A DNA stretch of 13,383 nucleotides from Cephalothrix spiralis. Its lineage: Eukaryota; Nemertea; Palaeonemertea; Archinemertea; Cephalotrichidae. Every line of letters begins with the position of its first letter. Position 1 is the first letter of the stretch. The notes under the pieces are model-generated. The model was not told the origin of the DNA. It worked only from the letters and a program-made list of their open reading frames with translations, and did not search any database. The stretch is taken from contig JAUCNG010144428.1 in assembly GCA_032353305.1 (NCBI GenBank), positions 1 through 13,383 on the forward strand. The letters run 5' to 3'. Both the position numbers and the translations under genes were made by a program. This document shows positions 7,741-13,383 of this stretch, in pieces.

Positions 7741-8049
7741 TTTCCTCTCTCCAAGCAAGCCAATTTTATAGGTGAAAAATTGATTCAAAATATCTTACTT
7801 TATTTTTTCTGGAAAGGACCAGTCTTTGGCTCATACATGAACCATAAAATATATGGATCCTTATTAGTCGTTTTGAGTATAATTTCATTGAAAAATAGAA
7901 GTTGATAAGATTTGAATAAAATTTTAATGGGAAATCCCGGAAGTGACGTCATTGTAACAAGAAGAGCTCACTCCACAAATACTTACCAAATTTTTCAAGG
8001 CATCAAAATATTACTTCTACATGATGCTCCGGAACTAACAACTAGATAC
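7741..8049 (-). other. gap in piggyBac relic C homology
   Basis: About 300 bp with no transposase similarity between LLFRSVN and the VPYRLTSMVYDGRP block. No other gene is visible. It may be an intron or the footprint of a small non-coding insertion; neither terminal repeats nor a target duplication were found. Confidence 0.35.
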
Positions 8050-8690
8050 GAATTAGTGGTCTGAGGCCATTTACAGATCGAAACAATAGACCGTATTTGG
8101 CCGGTTTGTTTGGGTTATAAGTCTTCATTCCAATTTGATTTCTTAGTGGATACAATGTCTCGCCAAGACAAATATATACTCACCAGGAATAACAGTAAAG
8201 CACAATAATATTGTGAAAAAAAAATGCTTAGAAAATGTTACAAATAGCGCAAAATCTGTCTTTTTGCCAGGCGTGTCTATTTGTGTATGCCATGATAATA
8301 ATCTGTTGGCATTTTTCCGATCGCGAATATCATCAAAGTTAAACTCCGAACAATGAAAATGAGTCTGTTTTAGACATTGTTGTACCAAAATTGGGTGACA
8401 TAAAATATCAGAAAATAAAATACCAACATCGGTCAGGTTCATATTCATTACGCCCGAGCGTAGATTAACCCAATCACCGCATCGAGTTCCTCTTTGGTAT
8501 CTTCCTTCAATTGCGGAAACTTGTTACTATTCACAATTTCCGATGGCTAGTTCCTCATAAAAGCTTTTATTTTTCTTTTTATTTTTCTATTGGTACTGAT
8601 TAATATAGTGTTTCTAATAATTACAAAGACCATGCATCTAATTGCCATTTCGTTTAATACCAACTTCGAACAAATCGATGACCAATATAA
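8050..8690 (-). pseudogene. piggyBac relic C, N-terminal and Asp1 block
   Basis: From the top: a weak FVIIRNTILISTNRKI block (8660-8590), FPQLKEDTKEELDAVIGLIY (8520-8461), GVMNMNLTDVGILFSDIL in the next frame (about 8455-8401), FNFDDIRDRKNANR (about 8345-8300), DRFCAICNIF in another frame, VIPGEY (about 8185), then CLGETLYPLRNQIG and NPNKPAKYGLLFRSVN (8170-8070). Together these are the classic piggyBac N-terminal domain and start of the catalytic core. Gly instead of Asp in CLGETLYP would by itself abolish catalysis. The block ends at a stop at about 8041, just after a possible donor GTAAAT near 8074. Confidence 0.8.
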
Positions 8691-8717
8691 TAAGAAGAAT
8701 AATAAGAAGAAAAAATA
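8686..8717. repeat. AATAAGAAG-type simple repeat
   Basis: Plus strand shows AATAAGAAGAATAATAAGAA followed by GAAAAAAT. On the minus strand it is a pyrimidine-rich tract immediately upstream of the first recognisable piggyBac relic C block, where it could have served as a splice polypyrimidine tract. Confidence 0.6.
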
Positions 8718-8754
8718 ACAATTTAATATAGTGAATACTTTATTATCCACAAGT

Positions 8755-9288
8755 TTATTTTCTATCCCGTTTCGGATATCGTTTTAATGGCAATTGGATG
8801 GTGGGCTCTCTTTTTTGTTGTTTTCCAGATCCAGGTATAGACACAGGGGCAGAAGCTGCTGGAGTCGTGGAAGATGAGGCTCGGCTTTTTCGATTTTGTT
8901 TTATTGTATCAGCAGGCAATGAGTTACTTTTGGGAGCAGGTGACGAATCAGACGCTGAAGTTGCAGTCGTGGCCGTGGAGCTTTTTGAACCAGCTGCTGT
9001 ACCTAATGCTATTGGAATCACCATCTTCTTGTGATTCAACATCATTTTTAACATTCATCTTCACTCATAATAAAAGAGTCGTAGCACCAGAATTCGCAGC
9101 TAGTTTTTTTCGATTATATTTTGGTTTTGTTGCATCAGTTGAATCACCTGGAGGCAATGTGTTAGATGGTAAACATGACAATCTCCTTGGGATCTTTTTT
9201 AGAGAAGGTGACGAAACAGATGTGGCAACAGACGCTGTAGTCGTAGAACTAGGAGGGGGTTTTTTCTTTTCCATCTTTTGGTTGGAGT
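8755..9288 (-). pseudogene. Ser/Thr/Ala/Pro-rich module I with basic C-terminus
   Basis: Two minus-strand frames, 9274-9065 and 9054-8755, encode low-complexity protein: SSTTTASVATSVSSPSLKKI, PRRLSCLPSNTLPP, then ATTATSASDSSPAPKSNSLP and a basic end QLPLKRYPKRDRK before TAA. The DNA between them (about 8981-9085) matches modules II and III, but an AGA codon seen in those copies is TGA here, which separates the two frames. The composition suggests an extracellular mucin-like or disordered nuclear segment; no signal peptide or membrane span is visible. It ends about 60 bp above the N-terminal block of piggyBac relic C, so it may be the disordered head of that transposase gene. No family recognised. 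Both strands are open here, so coding status is uncertain. Confidence 0.45.
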
Positions 9289-9471
9289 TGCGGTTGGTGC
9301 AGAATTAGGCGTAGAAGCAGTTGGTGTCGCGCTTGTCGTTTCTTGTTCATGATCACTCGTACTTTCAGGCAGTTGATAATTTGTTGGTGTTAGCCACCAT
9401 AGTCTTCGATGGACCTTTTAAGGTGTTGGCGCAGAACCAGGCGTCGAAACAGTTGCTAAAGCTGTAGACGT

Positions 9472-9850
9472 AGTCGTTGAAGCTGCACTTTTGAACCAGG
9501 TTTTGGAGCAGGAGACATAGTCGATGAAGCTGCAGCTTTTGAACTAGGTTTGGGAGCAGTTGACACAGGTTTTGGGGCAGGTGACATAATCGTTGAAGCT
9601 GCACTTTTTGAACCAGGTGTTAGAGCAGGTTACATAGTTGTTGAAGATGCAGTCTTTGAACCAGGTTGGGAGCAGTTGACACAGGTTTTGGGGCAGCTGA
9701 CGTAATCGTTGAAGCTGTACTTTTTGAACCAGGTGTTGGAGCAGGTTACATAGTTGTTGAAGCTACGCTCTTTGAACTAGGTTTTGGAGCAGTTGACACA
9801 GGTTTTGGAGCAGGTGACATAATCGTTGAAGCTGCACTCTTTGAACCAGC
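9472..9850 (-). repeat. alternating 48/69-bp tandem array (about 117-bp higher-order period)
   Basis: Units start with AATCGTTGAAGCTGC-like or AGTTGTTGAAGCT-like sequence (plus strand): 9472-9518 (47 bp), 9519-9587 (69), 9588-9635 (48), 9636-9703 (68), 9704-9751 (48), 9752-9820 (69) and a partial unit to about 9850. The long unit equals the short unit plus an extra 21 bp around GTTGACACAGGTTTTGGAGC. On the minus strand a full pair encodes about 39 residues of the type SKSxASTxMSPAPKPVSTAP. Two single-base losses break the frame. The 48 and 69 lengths are multiples of three, implying the array expanded while it was translated. Confidence 0.85.
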
Positions 9851-9889
9851 TGCTGTACTTAATGTCATTGGAATCACCATCTTCTTGTG

Positions 9890-9955
9890 ATTCAACATTT
9901 TTAACATTCTTCTTCACTCTATAATATAGAGTTGGCCCTTCAATCTGAAACAGAA
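9890..9955 (-). promoter_or_regulatory. candidate splice acceptor and exon start, module II
   Basis: The minus strand reads TTCTGTTTCAG ending at 9945, then ATTGAAGGGCCAACTCTATA from 9944. The same junction occurs at 11065-11066 in module III, so the acceptor was duplicated with the exon. Splice use is inferred. Confidence 0.5.
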
Positions 9956-10021
9956 TTTACACAAACATGAAATACATTGTATTAAATTTTATCAAATCAT
10001 AGGCCTACATGGATATTCCCA

Positions 10022-10703
10022 CACGGGTGTTTGACCTGGGTTATTTTTGGCGCAAATTGTTCAAAATCAAAGGTCCCCATGTCTGTATCCTGGTCGATTG
10101 CAAAAATTTACATTGAAAAACAAGTCCCCGAAATAAAAATACATGCATATTAAAAATCTATGCTTTGAAAAATATTGATGAAGTTTTACTGAAGGTTTAA
10201 AGAGGAGGGAGTGTGATTAAATCTGAAAACTAGCAAAATGTGTATGGGTTTAGTGATACATAACGCACTGTATATATAAAGTAATAATTATTGGTAATTT
10301 TATAATTTTGAAAACCAAACCATGTACCGAAATAAAACTATGGAACCGTAGAAAATAAAAATCTTTGGTATTATACATGATTAAAACCTCGTATATCTAT
10401 GTCATATTGGAGTGTTTATAAAATATCTATATTACCGTACATAATTCAAAAAACGTTTTATAATTAATATAAATTATATAATAAACATGCATATATCAAT
10501 TTTAATCATACTTACATTTGAAGCAAATTGTAGTCTATTAAGTACTATGTATCGTATAATGTTCACGGATCAGCGTTCTTGCATACTCTGGAGATCTCCA
10601 ATACGCTGCATGCCAGATTCGCGTCAATAGCGATTTAGTAGTACTAATTAAGGGCTACTTGGCAGATTGACATATCATCACATAAACTCCTAATATTTGT
10701 TAT
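10022..10703. other. AT-rich spacer between duplicated modules
   Basis: No gene or protein similarity seen on either strand. It contains a 12-bp perfect palindrome TGGAGATCTCCA at 10589-10600 and long AT-rich runs. If modules II and III are tandem copies, this spacer is intronic or inserted sequence. Confidence 0.5.
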
Positions 10704-11140
10704 TGCGGTTGGTGCAAAATCGGGCGTAGAAGCAGTTGGTGTCGCGCTTGTCGTTTCTTTTTCATGATCACTCGTACTTGATAAGTTGTTGGAGTTAGCC
10801 ACCATAGTCTTCGATGAACCTTTTTAGGTGTTGGCGCAGAACCAGGCGTCGAAACAGTTGCTAAAGCTGTAGACGTAGTCGTTAAAGCTGTACTCTTTGA
10901 ACCAGGATTGGGAGCAGATGACACAGGTTTTGGAGCAGGTGACATAGTTGTTGAAGCTGTACTCTTTGAACCCGGTTTTGGAGCAGGTGACATAGTGATT
11001 CAACCAGATTCAACATCATTTTTAACATTCATCTTCACTCTATAATATAGAGTTGGCCCTTCAATCTGAAACAGTTTACACAAACATGACATACATTGTA
11101 TTAAATTTTATCAAATCATAGGCCTACATGGATAATCCCA
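10704..11140 (-). repeat. duplicated module III (shorter copy)
   Basis: Partner of 9289-10021. Long near-identical stretches include GCGTAGAAGCAGTTGGTGTC near 10731 and ATAATATAGAGTTGGCCCTT near 11042. The minus frame from 10993 reads MSPAPKPGSKSTASTTMSPA, then LTTTSTALATVSTPGSAPTP, KKVHRRLWWLTPTTYQ and a basic end. The acceptor-like CTGTTTCAG at 11066 and IEGPTLYYRVKMNVKNDVES are in the same frame, but a TGA at 11000-11002 interrupts it. It has about three array units against seven in module II. KKVHRRLWWLTP is recognisably related to KKIPRRLSCLPS in module I, so all three modules share ancestry. Confidence 0.75.
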
Positions 11141-11152
11141 TGGATAATCCCA
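11126..11152. repeat. 12-bp tandem duplication at module III edge
   Basis: CATGGATAATCC is repeated twice in succession at the end of the module III flank, whereas the corresponding flank of module II has one diverged copy. This small tandem duplication arose after the module duplication. Confidence 0.6.
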
Positions 11153-11579
11153 TGCATATTATGGAAAAATGTTAAATCTTTGACTTTTTATGAAATTTTA
11201 ATTAAAATCTGCGAATTAAAAAAAATTATGTTTTTGAGAATGAGCACTAAAAAGTAAAAGATTTATAATATGTTACTTTGAACTTAAACTTACAACGCTA
11301 ACGGGACGAGATGAAAAACAATGAAATTTCGGTATACATGGGATTTTTTGAAAAAAATGCCTAAACTTGCACCTGATTTACATTGGCAATAATACCATAA
11401 TGCTCAAAGTAAGTCTTGCTTTAACCGTGCCGCGATCTTATTTTGGTGATAGTTAATCTTTCGCACTTTTATGCACTAGCACTTCGTATTCCTTTAAGTC
11501 ATCGATCATCAGAGTTTACTTTTAAACTGCTTGTTTGACATGTTAATTAAGGTCCAAATGTTAGTTTATTTTTTGATGC
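11153..11579. other. AT-rich stretch without a gene
   Basis: No supported reading frame, RNA gene or repeat family on either strand. It separates the Ser/Thr-rich modules from the 21-bp acidic repeat. Confidence 0.55.
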
Positions 11580-11766
11580 CATAAGATGGGGGAATCTAGA
11601 GAAATCGCAGCTCCTAGTTGCTCTACCAGGTTCTCTGTATCCGGTTCTATATCTCTTGTATCTAGTTCTACGTCTTATGCTTCCGGTTGCACTTCTTCTG
11701 CATCTGGTTCCACCTCTTCTGCAACCATTTCCACCACTTCTGCAACTGGTTCGACAGATTCTGAAA
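11580..11766 (-). pseudogene. acidic heptad-repeat protein fragment
   Basis: The minus-strand frame from 11764 reads SESVEPVAEVVEMVAEEVEP, DAEEVQPEA, a TAA at 11675-11677, then DVELDTRDIEPDTENLVEQL. The repeating unit is seven residues of the form V-E-P-D-A-E-E, from a 21-bp DNA repeat. The strong acidic bias and proline spacing suggest a disordered or extended acidic spacer. The plus strand reads the same repeat as a Ser/Thr tract (SASGSTS units) in an open frame of 113 codons, which is the alternative. I favour minus because recognised neighbours use that strand, but this is weak. No family recognised; one stop breaks the minus frame. Confidence 0.4.
11613..11759. repeat. 21-bp tandem repeat, seven degenerate units
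   Basis: Seven consecutive 21-bp units, typified by TCTGCATCTGGTTCCACCTC at about 11700. Unit lengths are conserved with no indels while bases vary, which fits past selection on a seven-residue repeat. Confidence 0.8.
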
Positions 11767-11799
11767 CCTGTTGCCCATGTCTTCTCTTGATAAACTTGT

Positions 11800-11877
11800 T
11801 CTGCATGCCGGACAAAGAACAGCACCTAAAGAGTTACTACCTTGTCTGTGTTGGAGGCAATCCTCAAAACGATCCTC
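11800..11877 (-). pseudogene. possible RING-finger C-terminal half
   Basis: The minus frame reads EDRFEDCLQHRQGSNSLGAV then LCPACRTSLSREDMGNRF. The arrangement C-x2-H-like, a loop, then L-C-P-A-C-R resembles the second half of a C3HC4 RING as in TRIM proteins. The first Cys pair and the central Cys-His are missing, an in-frame stop lies just upstream and the fragment is only about 30 residues, so chance similarity is a serious alternative. Confidence 0.2.
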
Positions 11878-11917
11878 TTATCCTTTGGAATTTTTGCTGC
11901 TGTCCCATTTTCACACA

Positions 11918-12205
11918 TTATGTGTAACAGGGCTCGACTTCAAACCGTACAACTCGCCTTAGAAATCATAGAGCGACCAAGACAACTTATGATAAACAGT
12001 AATTAAAGTGCGGTTTATTACGTATATTGACCAGGGGTTTATAGCCCAATTACATTACAAAATGTACCAACATTACAACATGCCAAAAAAATCGGAAAGC
12101 GCGCTGGTAGTGACACCTGTATAACTTCCGGGTTAAAAATAAATTCGCAATACAAAATTTAATTAATTTCCGATGCGGGGCACAAACGCTGGCTGTAACA
12201 TTATG
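11918..12205. mobile_element. probable solo LTR with TTATG target duplication
   Basis: The segment 11923-12200 (278 bp) starts TGTAACAGGGC and ends GGCTGTAACA, so it has the TG..CA ends of an LTR with an 8-bp near-perfect terminal inverted repeat. It is flanked by the identical pentamer TTATG at 11918-11922 and 12201-12205, a target-site duplication of the size made by BEL/Pao or Gypsy elements. A minus-strand TATAAA (12043-12038) and AATAAA (12019-12014) lie inside; an AATAAA also exists on the plus strand at 12138-12143, so orientation is not fixed. No second LTR is in the window. An intact pair of flanking duplications around a single LTR is the signature of LTR-LTR recombination. Confidence 0.7.
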
Positions 12206-12417
12206 GTTTGTAGAACATTATTGTCGACAGTCGGTATTATGTAAATATCTTTTTTTGAAACCTAACTATTATCTAATTAAGTTTAAGTTAAGGACAAAAC
12301 TTAGACTTAGTTAAAACCAATTTAAACTTTAAGACGAACTACCTATTAACTTTAATTATAAGTGACAATCTAGCTTTAAGGCGAACAAAATGAAACACTA
12401 TACATTATAGATAATAT
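12206..12417 (-). other. 3' region of the BEL/Pao element, with degenerate repeats
   Basis: Follows the pol stop codon in minus sense. Very AT-rich, with recurring TTCGCCTTAAAG/TTCGTCTTAAAG and TTAAGTTTAA-like motifs at about 50-bp spacing. This may be the start of the BEL/Pao 3' LTR or its untranslated region. I could not define its ends. Confidence 0.35.
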
Positions 12418-13328
12418 TCATAAATCAGCTTCTAATAACAAGCATAGTTTAGAGACAGGTCTCACAAAGACTGTATGTTTCGTTTAACATGTGCTATTCT
12501 GACCAATTTGTTGTGATCGTTCATAACTTCAGTGACTTTACACATCAATCATGAGTTTCTGTGCGTGTTGTTGTCAACAACCATAAGGATGTCTCCGACT
12601 GTCAAATTCCTCATAGGATTCAACCATCTTTGACGTTCTTGCATGGAGGTAAGATACTCTTTAAGCCACCGTTTCCAGAACAGGTTGGCCAAGCACTGCA
12701 CCTGGCGCCATCGTCGACGAACAAAGTTATCTTTTTGGTTGAAGACTCCTGGCGGAAGTGACTTAGGTGGTTGAAGGAGTAACCGGTGGTTTGGTGTTAA
12801 AGGTTTCAGATCTGTCGGATCATCAGATATGACTGTCAATGGGCGACCATTAATCATTGCTTCAACCTCACAGAACATAGTCTGTAGACCTTCATCATCC
12901 ATGTGAAGTTGTTGTTCTTTAAGGAAACCATACATCACCTTCCTGACGGATCTGATTTGCCGTTCCCACACACCTCCATGGTGAGATCCAGATAGGGGAT
13001 TAAACTTCCATTCCAGTCCTATCTGTCGCATATCAGCTGTTATCTTGGACTGGTTCCAGGCTTCGATCTCTCTTCGAAGTTCAGCATTTGGATCAACAAA
13101 ATTCGTACCATTGTCGGACCATAACAACTTGTTCTGACTTCTTCTGGCTTGAAATCGAAACAAGGTATTGATACAACTGTCGGTATCTAATGAATATGCC
13201 AGCACGGACTACTAAGCATGTGAAGATGAATCCATACCGCTTCAAAGTGGAACTTCATCTTCTGACGAAAACTGAACCAAAGATATCTACACCCGTTCTT
13301 GTGAAGGGAAGTTCTTCTGGGACTAATT
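12418..13328 (-). pseudogene. pol: BEL/Pao retrotransposon pol, integrase core and C-terminal DUF5641-like domain
   Basis: The integrase joins retrotransposon cDNA to host DNA through a D,D,E triad. On the minus strand: PFTRTGVDIFGSVFV with the first Asp (about 13300-13260), a TGA, then KRYGFIFTCLVVRA; after a frame change LAYSLDTDSCINTLFRF; LLWSDNGTNFVDPNAELRRE with the second Asp (about 13115); SGSHHGGVWERQIRSVRK with the Glu (about 12970); EVEAMINGRPL; then the DUF5641-like tail LKPLTPNHRLLL, RRRWRQVQCLANLFWKRWLK and NLTVGDILMVVDN. The frame is open from 13205 to 12549. After a shift near 12550 it continues with KVTEVMNDHNKLVRIAHVKR and FVRPVSKLCLLLEADL to a TGA at 12418-12420, the expected end of pol. 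The zinc-binding HHCC part, RT, RNase H and protease lie beyond the window or are lost. At least three breaks make it inactive. Confidence 0.92.
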
Positions 13329-13383
13329 ACAAAGTACAAGTACACGAATCGAACAATATCACAAATGAACATAAGTAACAAAC

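Larger units (their letters stand above)
5671..8690 (-). pseudogene. piggyBac transposase relic C, almost full length, interrupted
   Basis: This is the most complete transposase here, recoverable in order from an N-terminal block near 8690 to a Cys-rich tail ending at 5671. Coding blocks lie at about 8690-8050, 7740-7413, 6540-6315 and 6048-5671. The three gaps hold no transposase sequence, and at least two have credible splice-site sequences. Asp2 (NITMDRLHTSIPL) and Asp3 (KGGSDIVDQRMG) motifs are intact. The Asp1 motif, normally LDE-type, reads CLGETLYPLR, so Asp appears replaced by Gly. The DIVDQRMG and LDTARINAS wording places it in a PGBD2/PGBD3-like branch, distinct from relics A and B. 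Several in-block frameshifts (near 8455, 8265, 8185 and 5945) and stops mean no active product. The middle gap contains a LINE fragment. Family call is firm; the intron interpretation is inference. Confidence 0.85.
9289..10021 (-). repeat. duplicated module II (exon-like repeat region plus upstream intron-like sequence)
   Basis: This block is a direct-repeat partner of 10704-11140. In minus-strand order it contains about 75 bp of AT-rich flank, an acceptor-like TTCTGTTTCAG at 9955-9945, the coding-like start IEGPTLYYRVKKNVKN, the alternating tandem array, and the end sequence encoding PGSAPTP-type residues and a short unique tail. It is longer than module III because its internal array has more units. 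Frames shift inside the array at units that are 47 and 68 bp instead of 48 and 69, so it does not encode one continuous protein. Confidence 0.75.

Noticed and set aside
7940-7955. TGACGTCA (CRE-like) site as a promoter element
   Set aside because: A single 8-bp match in about 13 kb with no nearby transcription start or gene on a fitting strand.
8874-9308. 144-codon plus-strand reading frame over the Ser/Thr modules
   Set aside because: Openness on both strands follows from the low-complexity repeat. Acceptor-like sequence, the basic end and module similarity fit the minus strand better, although this is not proven.
9472-9850. CRISPR array
   Set aside because: The units are contiguous with no unique spacers, protein-like in phase, and the context is eukaryotic.
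9666-9890. Gly/Ala/Val-rich plus-strand frame across the tandem array
   Set aside because: Mirror of the minus-strand repeat. It stays open because the units are nearly multiples of three, and has no start context or family.
10589-10600. 12-bp palindrome TGGAGATCTCCA as an operator or terminator
   Set aside because: No gene context, no loop or T-run, and palindromes of this size are expected occasionally.
13187-13381. 64-codon minus-strand frame at the window edge
   Set aside because: Out of frame with the integrase blocks; the real pol similarity (VDIFG, KRYGFIFTC) lies in another frame over the same bases.

Overview
The window looks like AT-rich nuclear DNA from a metazoan, most likely an aquatic invertebrate such as a bivalve mollusc. 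That taxon is inferred from the mix of element families; no host gene or rRNA confirms it. There are no bacterial operons, Shine-Dalgarno sites, tRNAs, rRNAs or CRISPR arrays. It is a transposon graveyard: every segment whose homology I can recognise is a broken mobile-element gene, and all of them read on the minus strand.

From left to right: (1) 301-688, C-terminal catalytic half of a Crypton-type (KIAA1958/DUF3504-like) tyrosine recombinase with one frameshift. (2) 886-2144, a multiply frameshifted gene resembling the DUF7869 family of transposon-associated proteins. (3) 2295-2880, C-terminal third of one piggyBac transposase (relic A), directly abutting (4) 2881-3972, a fuller piggyBac transposase of another subfamily (relic B) that has lost the region holding its first catalytic Asp. 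(5) 4011-5670, mostly unassigned sequence: a C10 run, short minus-strand reading frames of unknown origin and diverged direct repeats. (6) 5671-8690, a nearly full-length third piggyBac gene (relic C). Its homology is split by gaps, several with plausible GT..AG ends, and one gap holds (7) 6642-7239, the C-terminal end of a LINE reverse transcriptase. (8) 8755-11140, three related modules encoding Ser/Thr/Ala/Pro/Lys-rich sequence on the minus strand. Modules II and III are a direct duplication that includes intron-exon boundary sequence, and module II has an alternating 48/69-bp tandem array. (9) 11580-11877, a 21-bp tandem repeat encoding acidic heptads on the minus strand, next to a weak RING-like fragment. 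(10) 11923-12200, a probable solo LTR flanked by the 5-bp target duplication TTATG. (11) 12418-13328, the 3' end of a BEL/Pao retrotransposon pol gene (integrase plus DUF5641-like tail), running toward the window edge.

These genes do not form a pathway. They record successive insertions and decay, with all recognised DNA transposon, LINE and BEL/Pao coding remnants sharing one orientation. I found no convincing undescribed functional system. The strongest leads are the intron-like architecture of piggyBac relic C with its nested LINE, the duplicated repeat modules beside its 5' end, and an unrecognised reading frame at 4366-4629.
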